Below are positions 53,791 through 64,000 of a stretch of DNA of 64,000 nucleotides, one piece after another. A program made the position numbers and the translations under genes. Position 1 is the stretch's first letter. The number at the start of each line of letters is the position of its first letter. Origin of the DNA: Syngnathus acus (Eukaryota > Chordata > Actinopteri > Syngnathiformes > Syngnathidae); the NCBI RefSeq assembly GCF_901709675.1, contig NC_051090.1, positions 11,417,342 to 11,481,341 on the forward strand, in the 5' to 3' direction. The notes beneath the pieces are model-generated. The model ran no database searches. It saw only the letters and a program-made list of their open reading frames with translations, and was not told where the DNA came from.

Positions 53791-54888
53791 GTGTTGTGCT
53801 CGATTTGGTTCCCCCGTGAGATTTTGTTCCCCCTGCTGCGGGAGCGCGCACGCCTTGTTTGGAAAGCGAAAAACCGATGCCGTACGCCGTACGCACTATG
53901 TTGTTTTCAATAAAAACATGAAGAACTTACGTTTGCGTCAGTCAATTTTAATTTTTATAAAGGATTATTCTCATTTGATGTCTTTAAATTCATCCGTCTT
54001 TAAATTCATCCGCGTTCTGCCGTTGAAGCGGGGTGCATTCAAAGACCAGTCGTACAGACGGAACACTCATTCACTTCACCAAAAAGCAACAATATAATTA
54101 CGTGAGCTCTTTGCATAAACCTCGATGCAAAGAAACTCCTCTTTTTGGGTACCGTTACATGCTACAAGGAGTATATATTACAAAGGAGACTTTCAACTTA
54201 ATTGTGTGAAGGCTGTCGTTATGTGCGTCGAAGCGATGGCCTTCACACGTTATTCTACACCATTCTCTATTATTATTATTGTGTGAAGGCGATGGCCTTC
54301 ACACATATGTTATTCTACACTATTCACTGTATTATTGTCTGAAGGCGATTCCAAATTTTTGCTATAGTGTCATCTTTTAATTATATTGCGCTGTTATTTT
54401 AAAGCAAATTAATAAATGCAACAATATCAATTTGCTTTGAAAATACCTGAGTAATAAAATGGATGGATGAATGATGATCACAATTAAGTAGAAAGTCTCC
54501 TTTGTAATATATACTCTTTGTAGCATGTAACGGTACCCAAAAAGAGGAGTTTCTTTGCATCGAGGTTTATGCAAAGAGCTCACGTAATTATATTGTTGCT
54601 TTTTGGTGAAGTGAATGAGTGTTCCGTCTGTACGAGTGGTCTTTGAATGCACCCCGCTTCAATGGCAGAACTCGGATGAACTTAAAGACATCAAATGAGA
54701 ATAATCCTTTATAAAAATTAAAATTGACTGACGCAAACGCGAGTTCTTCATGTTTTTATTGAAAACATCATAGTGCTAACGCCGTACGACGCCGTACGGC
54801 ATCGGTTTTTCGCTTTCCAAACAAGGCGTGCGCGCTCCCGCGGCAGGGGCAACAAAATCTCACGGGGGAACCAAATCGAGCACAACAC
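53791..54888. repeat. Large inverted repeat (foldback), arms about 410 bases
   Basis: The left arm 53791-54206 (GTGTTGTGCTCGATTTGGTT ... CAACTTAATTGTG) reappears inverted as the right arm 54479-54888, with small substitutions and a short tandem difference (TCTTTAAATTCATCCG repeated in the left arm). The loop, 54207-54478, contains two copies of GTGTGAAGGCGATGGCCTTC. The arms include GAGATTTTGTTCCCCCTGC, GACGCCGTACG-type motifs and GTCAGTCAATTTTAATTTTT. No protein is encoded. Confidence 0.88.
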
Positions 54889-55066
54889 CTCGGGATCACG
54901 AGCACCCCCTGCCATAAGGCTGGAGAACCTTTTTTTCGTTGCCTCCGTAAGGTCTCTTTTCAAAGCCGTTTTGTTCATCTAAAGAAACTCGACGTTACAG
55001 ATGACAAAAAAACACTAGATATATTATATACCTCTCCGCTTAACTACGGAAATTAGTTAATATAAC

Positions 55067-56748
55067 TAGGGCTGTGGACTCGGTCGGATTTTTGCACCGA
55101 GTCCGAGTCTGAGTCCGGCCTCTTGACCATGAGTCCGAGTCCGAGTCCGAGTCCGGCTGTCCATTTTTTCTGTTAATTCATGTGACTGCTTAGTCTTTAT
55201 TCAAGGCTAATTTAGATCAAAATCTAAATAATTACAACAGTTTTGTGATGGCTTTGTCTTTATTAAACATATAAACGAATACAATAAACAGATACTTTCA
55301 AGTTTTAATCATTAATTACACCATTATATCTCAGACATTTATCTAAACACAAATAATTAGTGACGACCCCTTATTTGGAAAGCGAAAAACCCATGTTGTA
55401 CGGCGTCAGCACTATGTTGTTTTCAATAAAAACATGAAGAACTCACGTTTGCGTCAGTCAATTTTAATTTTTATAAAGGATTATTCTCATTTGATGTCTT
55501 TAAATTCATCCGCGTTCTGCCATTGAAGCGGGGTGCATTCAAAGACCAGTCGTACAGACGGAACACTCATTCACTTCACCAAAACGCAACAATATAATTA
55601 CGTGAGCTCTTTGCATAAACCTCGATGCAAAGAAACTCCTCTTTTTGGGTACAGGCTACAAGGAGTATATATTACAAAGGAGACTTTATACTTATATAAA
55701 TATAATATAATTAAAAGCTGACACGATAGCAATGTCAAACGTGTTCATTTAAGAAAAAGCCACACACGTTTTGTGATCAAATCTTTCATAATGAGAATGA
55801 TTTGAGTGAATTGATTTTACAATTTTTATCCCCCCTCCCCACCATCTGTCACTTTGCTTGGGACAAAAGGAGCCTTCAGAACTGAAATTTCTTCTCAATT
55901 TCATTCAAATCAATTCACTCAAATCATTCTCGTTATGAAAGATTTGATCACAAAACGTTTCCGTCTGTACGACTGGTCTTTGAATGCACCCCGCTTCAAT
56001 GGCAGAACGCGGATGAATTTAAAGACATCAAATGAGAATAATCCTTTATAAAAATTAAAATTGACTGACGCAAACGTGAGTTCTTCATGTTTTTATTGAA
56101 AACAACATAGTGTTGACGCCGTACGACGCCGTACGACATCGGTTTTTCGCTATAATTTGAGGTAGTCCACCCTCACCCAAAGTTAAGGTTTCATGGGAAT
56201 ATTATTGTCATAATTGTCTGGACCATATATGATAATTGTTTAATGGTAGTTATTGATAGATCTTGAAGATGTCAAGTTATAGGTGCATAAGACTATGTTG
56301 TTCATGCATAGAGCACGTTCATTGTAAGAGGGGAAGAGATGTTGTGTATTTTGGGCTAACTCAAATTTCGTAGTAGAAAAACCCCGGAAGTGGGATGGGC
56401 ATTCTGTGTTGTTCTGGTACGCCCTGTGAACGCACTGTGAGTAAGGAATAAAGCAGTTATCATTCACGTCGTTGTCCGACCTATTCTTGCTATCTAAGAA
56501 CCTGGAAAATAGTAAGGATATAACATATATCACGGGTCATTACGACGAGTTTGGTGGAGTTTTTACTGCTTCTTCCAACTCCTACCGCGCTGACTGTAGC
56601 CTGACACTCTCTGGCTGCGTCTTGCCTCTTTTTTTTATTGTCGGACTCGGTGGACTCGGTCAAAATCAGCACCGAGTCCGAGTCCGGCAAAAATGACCGA
56701 GCCCGACCGAGTCCGAGTCCCCGAGTCCGAACCGAGTCCACAGCCCTG
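55067..56748. mobile_element. hAT-type element, TSD AATATAAC, carrying a second foldback
   Basis: Ends are TAGGGCTGTGGACTCGGTCG and the inverse CCGAGTCCACAGCCCTG (first base differs), flanked by perfect 8-bp copies AATATAAC (55059-55066 and 56749-56756). Subterminal DNA is made of CCGAGTCCGAGT repeats. The interior, 55375-56153, holds a second inverted pair of the foldback family seen at 53.8-54.9 kb. The segment 56160-56510 contains AATAAAGCAG and LTR-like sequence of unknown class. No transposase ORF. Confidence 0.88.
55375..56153. repeat. Second foldback copy inside the hAT element
   Basis: The left arm 55375-55690 (GGAAAGCGAAAAACCCATGT ... AGGAGACTTTA) is closely similar to 53860-54195. 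The right arm, about 55960-56153, is the inverse of part of it (CGTCTGTACGACTGGTCTTT ... CATCGGTTTTTCGCT). The spacer (55691-55955) contains another small inverted pair around AAATCTTTCATAATGAGAAT and ATTCTCGTTATGAAAGATTT. Confidence 0.82.
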
Positions 56749-57019
56749 AATATAACCACAGTGTTTGAACACTTAAACAGCGACATAGCGACAGACCGCA
56801 GTTCAGTCTAACTGCAAAGCTTGTCAGCAAGGCAGCCGTGTGATTACGCAATCCTCAGAGGAGGCAAGGCAGGAAGTTGGCTCCTCCGAGCGGATCGTCT
56901 TTGGTGTTTAAATAACTATAAAAATTCTGTGATTTTGGTTCAAAATGATACAAAACTACTGAAATTAAAAGGAAAATGACTTTATAATAAAAACAATTGA
57001 ATTTGTTTTTTCCCCTTAT

Positions 57020-57172
57020 CAAAGTCAAAGTAAAAAAAGTCAAAGTCTGCTTTATTGTCAATTTCTTCACATGCCAAGACACACAAAGAAATCGAAATTA
57101 CGTTCCCACTATCACACGGTGACAAGACATAGTACACAATATACATACAAGTAAACAACACAAAAGTTGCGT
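57020..57172 (-). mobile_element. LINE 3' end, truncated copy 3
   Basis: Same minus-strand 3' UTR as at 19432 and 24540 (GACAATAAAGCAGACTTTGA preceded by CGTAATTTCGATTTCTTTGT), about 150 bases. Confidence 0.75.
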
Positions 57173-57302
57173 ATGTGGCGTGGTGAGTGCAAACGTCCAC
57201 CAGATGTCTCTGTCGGCACAATTCAGTCCAGTGAAAAAGTCACTGGAGAAACACAACAGGCTCATATTTCACAACAACAGTGACAAATTGCATTCATTAC
57301 GC

Positions 57303-57400
57303 ACATCAAGAAGAAGAAAAAGCATAGCATTTATACAACATTGTTGTCCAAACTTACATAAGTGTGTGACATAAGTGTGTTGTGTAACTGCAGAAGGCAT
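57303..57400. repeat. Direct repeat bounding the LINE block (left copy)
   Basis: CATCAAGAAG ... AAGCATAGCATTTATACAAC ... AACTTACATAAGTGTG ... TTGTGTAACTGCAGAAGGCA. It matches 61562-61659 in the same direction at roughly 85 per cent by eye. Confidence 0.7.
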
Positions 57401-57913
57401 CCTGAACAGGAACCTCTCCAGCACATCCACAAGGTCTCCTGTCTGTGAGACATGCCCGGAACAATTCCCCGGGAAGGCATCCAGGAGGCATCTTGATGAG
57501 ATGCCCGAGCCACCTCATCTGGCCAGCTCCTCTCAACGTGTAGGAGCAGCGGCTCTACTCTGAGTCCCTCCTGGATGACCGAGCTTCTCATCCTATCTCT
57601 AAGGGAGGGTTTCCTCCGCAAACTCATTTCGGCCACTTGTATCCGTGAGCTTGTTCTTTCATAGGTGAGGGTAGGGGCGTAGATTGACTAGTAAATTGAG
57701 AGCTTTGCCTAAGGGCTCAGCTCTCTCTTCACGACGATGGACCGTTACAGAGTCCACATCACGGCCGACGCTGCACCGATCCGGCTGTCGATCTCGCGCT
57801 CCATCCTGCCCTCACTTGTGAACAAGACCCCAAGATACTTGAACTCCTCCACTTGGGGCAAGATCTCATCCCAGATCCGGAGAGGGCATTCCACCCTTTT
57901 CCGACTGAGAACC

Positions 57914-59754
57914 TGTTAGAAAAATGTATATATATGTTATCATGCGTTCTCTAATGATTAGAGTCTAATCCAGGGGTGGGCAAACTTTTTGACTCGCGGG
58001 CCGAACTGGGTTCTAAATTTGGACCGGAGGGCCGAACCAGGAGCAGATGGACGAAAACAAATTTGAAAACAAATGCATTTATTAACAGCATTAAAAAAAA
58101 AAAAAAATCACTAAAAAACTGCTATCAGTGATTCTCATAAAATACGACACTATTATTATGAATAACAGTCTCCATCACTTCAGTGCCTGCAGGTCAGATT
58201 AATGAAAAATGTTTATCTTATGAGATCACATCAAACAGCAAACATTCTGACCAAATATATCATCTTGAAGAATCGGTGAAAGCATACATCCAAATAAAGT
58301 AATCAAAACGGCAACACGGTGAGTGGTATCTGAACATCAGAGCAGAACTCACAAACACCTGGTAACAGAGGTGAGGAAACGGGAAACACTTCCTTAAAGT
58401 AAGCCTTAAGAACTTTACAGGTTAAGATTAGTCGCAAACAGGTGGTGCATCAATGTCCTTGAGCATCCTGCATTGTTTGAAAATGAGAATGGTCGCTAGT
58501 TTCAATCCCTGCTATGTGTACAAATCATATTCAAAATGCATTTTTTTACAACAAACTTGAGAGCCTCCCCTTCATTTTCAGTGGGAACAGTGTTGTTGGT
58601 CTCCCTTTTTTGCTAGTGCATCATAGTCTGGAGTAAAATTTGTTGTGGCAATTTTTAGGAGAGATCCGTTTACCTCGATCTGTGACGGGTTGATGTGGCT
58701 GAACGTCACGTCGCGTACGTCGAGCCAAATTGGCCACTCTTTTAACATTCGGCACTCACTTCTTTTCTTCGGGCCACTCATTTTAATGGAAGGATTCCAG
58801 GGGAAGGTTTGTGGGTGGCTTTAGCGTCAAACTGTATCTGAAAGCTCAGCGAGCGAATTACAAGAATGCTGTCGTCACAGCCCACGCTCTAAATTCGGGA
58901 CTGATACAAATAGAGCGCGAGTGCGCCATGTCCGTACTACTGAGTACGTACGTACACGCACTTGTGAGTGTGCACCGAGCTTTCTGACACGGCTTCCGGT
59001 AGTAAATGCGCAGGCGAGCGGTTCCCCATCTACTGGGGAAACGCAGTCATTGCAGGCAAAATGACAAAAAAAAAAGTTTAATAATACAATTAATTCAGGG
59101 TTGGCGGGCCGGATTAAACGGTCCCGTGGGCCGGATGTGGCCCGCGGGCCGTAGTTTGCCCACCCCTGGTCTAATCGATGCTTTACCGCAATATTACTGC
59201 AATATATGTTTGCTGTTTGGCCTTGCTGTTTTTATGATTTACCACAGAAGAAAGAGGTTACAGCTGGGTCAGACAGGTCGCAGCTGACAACTCAGCAAAA
59301 TGAAGACATCTACCAAGACAGTTCCTTTTAACAAAGACCCTTTTGATCTGATCAACAACATGCCTCATCGCTATCTCGCACCCCCCAATGAACCTGCAAG
59401 TGATCACTCATGTTTCCTGATTTCATCACAGACACAAAGAATGGTTGCTGATCACTCATACTCCTCATCACACTGTTCCATATCAGTATGTAACACCTTG
59501 TGATTTTTCTGCTTACGAGACAAAGCCCACGTGCTTTCCCCCTTCCCTTTAGGGGCGTTTGTCTCACTTTGTGGGTAGGGCAAATCCAAATAAAAAGAGC
59601 AGAAGTGCATACAGATATTTAGTGTAGTGAGATTGTTGTAAGCGATCTGTACTGCACTCCTCGCGAGAAAAGAACTAATATTCCGTCTCACTTGTGGTTT
59701 GTTTGCTGTTGCTCTTCTCTTAATAGTTATTCAGTCAGCGAATTAAACCTGACA
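57914..59754. mobile_element. Solo LTR (about 635 bp plus nested hAT), TSD GAACC
   Basis: The segment begins TGTTAG and ends CTGACA, and is flanked by perfect 5-bp copies GAACC (57909-57913 and 59755-59759). The TG...CA ends with a 5-bp duplication are those of an LTR retroelement. No internal coding region or second LTR is present, so it is a solo LTR left by recombination. An AATAAA lies at about 59588. Removing it rejoins the LINE frame MVLS-RKRVECP. The host sequence 57971-59168 within it is a separate hAT insertion. Confidence 0.85.
57971..59168. mobile_element. hAT element nested in the solo LTR, TSD GTCTAATC
   Basis: 16-bp perfect inverted ends CAGGGGTGGGCAAACT are flanked by perfect 8-bp copies GTCTAATC (57963-57970 and 59169-59176). 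The length is 1198 bases. The ends are followed by CGCGGGCC-type subterminal repeats, as in the rdh8-intron element (45520-45994). A 67-codon minus-strand frame at 58578-58781 has no family I recognise. Confidence 0.94.
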
Positions 59755-61561
59755 GAACCATGGACTCAGATTTGGAGGTGCTGACCTTCATCCCCACCGC
59801 TTCACACTCGGCTGCGAACTGCTCCACTGAAAGCTGGAGATCACGGCTTGAAGAAGCCAACAGTACCACGTTGTCTGCAAAAAGCAAAGATGCAATCCTG
59901 AGGTCCCCAAACCGGACACCCTCAACGCCTCGGCTGCGCCTAGAAATTTTGTCCATAAAAGTTATGAACGGAATCAGTGACAAACGGCAGCCTTGGCGGA
60001 GTCCAACCGTCACTGGGAACGAATCCAACTTACTGCCGGAAATGCGGACCAAACTTTGGCATAAATGATACAGGGACCGAACCGCCCTTATCAGTTGGTT
60101 CGACACCCCGTACTCCTGAAGCACCCTCCACAGAACTTCCCAAGGGACACGGTCGAACATCTTCTCCAAGTCCACAAAACACATGTGGACTGGTTGAGCG
60201 ACCTCCCATGTACCCTCGAGGATCCTACCGAGGGTATAGAGCTGGTCCACTGTTCCACGGCCAGCACGAAAACCACACTGTTCCTCCTGAATCCGAGATT
60301 CGACCTCCCGACAGACCCTTCTCTCCAGCAGCCCTGAATAGACCTTGCCAGGGAGGCTGAGGAGTGTGATTTCTCTGTAGTTGGAACACACCCTCCGGTC
60401 CCCCTTCTTAAAAAGAGGGACCACCACCCCAGTCTGCCAATCCAGAGGCACCGTCCCCGATGTCCATGCAATGTTGTAGAGGCGTGTCAGCCAGGACGGC
60501 CCCACAACATCCAGAGCCTTTAAAACTACGGGCGGATCTCATCCACCACCGGGGCCTTGCCTCCGAGGAGTTTTTTAACTACCTCTGTGACTTCAACCAC
60601 AGAGATTGGAGAGTCCACCTCGAAGTCTCCAGTTCTGCTTTCACAATGGAAGGTGTGTCGGTGGAATTGAGGAGGTCTTCGAAGAATTCTCCCCACCGAC
60701 TCACGACATCCCGAGTCGCTGTCAGCAGCACGCCATCTCCACTGTAAACAGTGTTGACGGTGCACTGCTTCCCCCCTCCTGAGATGCCGGATGGTGGACC
60801 AGAATTTCCTCGAAGCCGTCCGGAAGTCATTCTCTATGGCCTCGCCAAACTCCTCCCACGCACGGGTTTTTGCCTCAGCAACCGCCGAAGCCGCGTTTTG
60901 CTTGGCCATCCGGTACCTCTCGGCCAAAATGGCCCGATAGGACTCTTTCAGCTTGACAGCATCCCTTACCACAGGTGTCCACCAACGGGTTCGGGGGTTG
61001 CCGCCACGACAGGCCACATGGCCACAGCTGCGGTCGACTGCCTCAAAAATGGAGCACGAAACACGGTCCACTCAGACTCATTGTCCCCCGCTGGAGGTGG
61101 GAGTTGAAGCTCTTTCTGACAGGGGATTCTGCCACACACTCCCAGCAGACCCTCACAGTACATTTGGGTCTGCCAGGTCAGACCTGCATCTTCCCCCACC
61201 ATTGGAGCCAACCCACCACCAGGTGGTGATCAGTTGACAGCTCCGACCCTCTCTTCACCCGAGTGTCCAAAACATGCGGCTGCAAAGCCAATGAGACGAC
61301 TACAAAGTCGATCATCGAACTGCGGCCTAGTGTGTCCTAGTGCCAAGTGCACACATGGACACCCTTATGCTTGAACATGGACAATCCGTGTCGACCACAG
61401 AAGTCCAATAATAGAACACCGCTCGGGTTCAGATGGGGGGGGGGCATTCCTCCCAATCACGCCCTTCTAGGTCTCACTATCATTGTCCACGTGAGCATTG
61501 AAGTCACCCAGCAGAATGATGGAATCCCCAGAAGGATCGTTATGTATTACAATCATTCCAA

Positions 61562-61659
61562 ACATCAAGAGGAAAAAAAAAGCTTAGCACTTATACAACT
61601 TTGTTGTGCAAACTTACATAAGTGTGGCTAAGTGTATTGTGTAACTGCAGAAGACATCC
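61562..61659. repeat. Direct repeat bounding the LINE block (right copy)
   Basis: Partner of 57303-57400: CATCAAGAGG ... AAGCTTAGCACTTATACAAC ... AACTTACATAAGTGTG ... TTGTGTAACTGCAGAAGACA. Confidence 0.7.
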
Positions 61660-63050
61660 AACGTGATTTTTTACCAAAGTCCTTGACATCTTGAACGAGA
61701 CCCAGTCTCAGCAAAAAGGGGCCGCGTTGCAGCTTTGTGTTTGGCGTGCGAGCACACCGTTTGATCTCCAGAAACCGTCGATACTGCCGGAAGACATCAT
61801 TGGCGGTTCATTCGGGAACGTTTCTCTAGCCCATGGGTGTCAAACTCAAGTCCCGGGGGCCAGATACGGCACGCCATATTATTTTATGTGGCCAACGAAG
61901 ATAAATTGTACATCAACTTCATGTGTCAATACTAAAATTACAATTTGTCTTCATTTAAAAAAAAATAAAAATATTAATATATATTAATAGTATAAATGAC
62001 ATACAGAAAATAATGTATAAGTAATATAAATATAATATATAATATTTATAATATAAATCTAAATGTGTGTATGTAACATTTGTAGATGTAGCTAATGTAA
62101 GCATACTGTAAATATGTTTTTAGAACTCTTTTATTATTCTAACAACTTTTTTATTATAACAACTTTTTCAGTGTATATACTGTAAATATGTTTTTAGAAC
62201 TCTTATTATTATAACAATGGTTTTACAACAAGGTACAATACTGTAAATATGTTTTTAGAACTCTTATTATAACAACTTTTTTATAATAAGGTGCAAGTGT
62301 ACGTGCTGCAATTGTGTGGGTACTCCCTGCCTTCTGCTGGCGTGCGGGCAACTATCGTGCCATAATTCCTCAGTTTAGAATTTCTATTTTAAATCTTTGA
62401 TTTTTTTTGGGGGGGGGAATCCGCGATGAACTGAATGAACCGCGATGTAGCGAAGGATTACTGTATACTAGTAAGTAAGTCATGTGTTAATGATCAAGTA
62501 ATAATTTTTTAATAAATCCACATATAAGTCACTCCTGATTATAAGTTGCACCCCCGGCCAAACTGAAAAAAACGTATAGTCCGGAAAATACGGTAATTAT
62601 TCTTTCTCATCTTTTTCAGTAAATCATCGTATGGCCAAATTTGTATTATTCCAAGTTCCTGTCCATGGATTCTGCATCCTAATATAGAAAATATGATTTT
62701 CTTCGATGCGCAAAATGTGTTTAAGAAATAAAAATGCTGATTTTCTATAAAAGGAAACCAATTGGTTGTTCATTATTAAGTGAAATGTCTTATTTTCGCT
62801 TGTATTTTTATAATTGCTCTTTAACTAAGTAAAATTTACGATTTATACGATTATTCGATTGATCGATGGAATATTTGGTAGAATATTCGATTCCTAAAAT
62901 ATTTGATAGCTGCAGCCCTAAAGCGCGGCACTGATTTTTCATATCTCATTCACTACTTTGAGTCATAGAATCTTTATATTTCTGTACTCCATGCGCTGAG
63001 TTAGCTCAGCACATGGAGAATAGAATTTCCAATCAACTTGAGTTTCTTAT
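61660..63050. other. AT-rich tail with transposon ends
   Basis: No gene. 61834-61862 (GGGTGTCAAACTCAAGTCCC) looks like one end of another hAT element whose partner I cannot find. 62160-62290 has a repeated CTGTAAATATGTTTTTAGAA unit (four copies from about 62107). 62525-62592 is a fragment containing TATAGTCCGGAAAATACGGT. A CTGCAGCCCTA at about 62910 looks like a further hAT end. Confidence 0.45.
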
Positions 63051-63053
63051 TGT

Positions 63054-63096
63054 GCCGAGCAAAATGACTGTATAGAGAACAGTCATTTTGCTCGGC
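63054..63096. repeat. Perfect hairpin, 18-bp arms, 7-base loop
   Basis: GCCGAGCAAAATGACTGT (63054-63071) is followed by ATAGAGA and the exact inverse ACAGTCATTTTGCTCGGC (63079-63096). Just upstream, 62988-63019 holds another inverted pair (CTCCATGCGCTGAG / CTCAGCACATGGAG, one mismatch). Confidence 0.95.
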
Positions 63097-63564
63097 GTTT
63101 TTCCCTGTAAAAAAAAACCTTTCCATTCTCAACATTTCTTAACACAGCACAAAATATCGTCCACGTCGCAAAAATTCACACCTTCCCCAAATCCCACGTT
63201 TTGAAGTAATTGAAAAGAAGACACAGTATTTGTCTGAATTTGCTCTTTGCCGCGATTGCCTCCCAAATCAGTTCCCGCATGTGCATGTGCTCGTAAACGA
63301 GGAGGCGTGTTGCGCTGCTGCGGTGGTGGCTTGACATTCTTTGGATTGGAGCAAACACTGTTAATTGGGAACAGGCCTGAGCGTGTGTAGGCTATTCTTA
63401 TCTAACTAACATGTCCCCGCGTGGCCTTGTCCTCGTCTTGGCCCATCTTGTTAGCACGTTTAGCATCTTCATTCACTCACATTTTTGATGTGTCAAAACA
63501 AGACAGTGATCGAATGACATTAGTGACACATTTCATTCTCGCACTTGAGGAACTCAGATCCAGC

Positions 63565-63675
63565 GGCCGTGGCTCAGGCAGTAGAGCGAGTCAATCAGCA
63601 GCCGGGACCTCGGCGGTTCAAATCCATCACTAACCGAGTTAAGTGTTATGTCCCTGCGCAAGACATGTGAGAAAA
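63565..63675 (+). mobile_element. tRNA-related SINE fragment
   Basis: GTGGCTCAGGCAGTAGAGCG resembles box A and GGTTCAAATCC matches box B, with spacing as in a tRNA. The body TATGTCCCTGCGCAAGACAT is the common extension of this fish SINE type. There is no intact tRNA cloverleaf. Confidence 0.6.
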
Positions 63676-63689
63676 TGTTCTTGATTTGC

Positions 63690-64000
63690 TTTGCTGATAA
63701 AACTGAGTATTAAGATAGTTACTTCTTTGCTTCCTTTTTTTTTACTTTGTGACCTTTCTTCCAAGTTTCCTTCCTTCCTTGTTTCCATGCTTCCTTATTC
63801 GCTAGCTTTCTTCCTTTGCTGCTGTTGCGTGTTGTGGATGATGTTGTTGAGCCAGGAAAAACAAAGATGTGGAGTAACAGTTGGTTCTTTATTGGCAAGA
63901 TCTTGGATTGTTTAATGGTAGTCAGATGAAACAATGCCCTCCCTCTCCAGGTCAGATGGTTTTATACTGCCCAGAAAAGGCGGGAAAGTGTCACCTGACC
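63690..64000. other. Window end, unassigned
   Basis: T-rich and TTCC-rich simple sequence at 63725-63815, then unique-looking DNA. CTTTATTGGC at about 63888 read on the minus strand gives an AATAAAG, as in LTRs, but the window ends before this can be judged. Confidence 0.3.

Larger units (their letters stand above)
57380..61535 (-). mobile_element. RTE/Rex3-like LINE, inactive, split by a solo LTR
   Basis: Minus-strand pieces 59760-61535 and 57380-57908 join into one LINE ORF. Part of the endonuclease domain is at about 61250-61535 (SIILLGDFNAHVDNDSETWK). The linker holds GNPRTRWWTPVVRDAVKLKE, and the RT holds DWQTGVVVPLFKKGDRRVCS, LRQGCRLSLIPF and a mutated catalytic box FADN in place of FADD. 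The C-terminus includes LRDRMRSSVIQEGLRVEPLL and RWLGHLIKMPPG. Frameshifts and the loss of the second catalytic Asp show it is dead. The 57909-59759 interval is a later insertion. Confidence 0.85.

Noticed and set aside
53791-56153. CRISPR-like or other prokaryotic repeat system
   Set aside because: The repeats are inverted arms and transposon ends in a eukaryotic genome; there are no regularly spaced repeats with unique spacers anywhere in the window.
58578-58781. Minus-strand frame MSGPKKRSECRMLKEW as a host gene
   Set aside because: It lies inside the nested hAT element and shows no known domain; most likely transposon-derived or chance.
63565-63640. A functional tRNA gene
   Set aside because: Box A- and box B-like sequences are present but the stems do not pair into a cloverleaf; it fits a SINE better.

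Overview
The window is vertebrate nuclear DNA, almost certainly from a percomorph-type teleost fish. Genes are split into many short exons with GT-AG introns of about 70-400 bases. The proteins they encode match vertebrate families closely. The spacers are full of fish-type LINEs, hAT DNA transposons, tRNA-derived SINEs and (CA/GT)n microsatellites. A syngnathid-like compact genome is possible, but I cannot fix the species from sequence alone.

Layout, left to right. 0-0.6 kb: a minus-strand L1-like LINE fragment ending just before lonp1. 0.65-6.34 kb (+): lonp1, mitochondrial Lon protease, 21 coding exons, 975 aa. 6.3-8.6 kb: AT-rich diverged tandem repeats. 9.06-12.49 kb (+): pde6d, 5 exons, 150 aa, with a U12-type first intron. 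12.5-20 kb: a stack of nested transposons around an I-clade (Nimb-like) LINE. 20.02-28.05 kb (+): nrdc (nardilysin), 30 coding exons, 1087 aa. 30.34-32.23 kb (-): a rab3 GTPase, 218 aa. 34.37-35.25 kb (+): a small unrecognised coiled-coil gene behind a TATA box. 38.58-44.24 kb (+): a gelsolin/scinderin-like gene, 720 aa, with its own TATA box and non-coding first exon. 45.01-47.54 kb (+): rdh8-type retinol dehydrogenase, 315 aa. 50.42-51.56 kb (+): dr1 (NC2-beta), 175 aa. 52-64 kb: no host gene found; a transposon-dense tail.

The genes do not form an operon or one pathway. Several have known roles in retina or cornea (pde6d, rdh8, the scinderin-like gene), but the adjacency looks like ordinary synteny. 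The nrdc-rab3 pair matches the human NRDC-RAB3B neighbourhood on 1p32, whereas LONP1 and RDH8 lie on human 19p13.

The richest non-genic content is transposon archaeology. I found six hAT-type elements bounded by 8-bp target-site duplications, five of them perfect. One lies inside a solo LTR (5-bp duplication GAACC), which itself interrupts an RTE/Rex3-like LINE. I did not find a clearly new biological system. The best leads are the U12 intron of pde6d, the nested foldback/hAT structures at 53.8-56.7 kb, the G-rich minisatellite inside a hAT element in rdh8 intron 1, the (GT)n tract that forms the 3' end of nrdc intron 2, and the unknown coiled-coil gene. All gene models come from reading splice sites and comparing with remembered family sequences; no database search was run.
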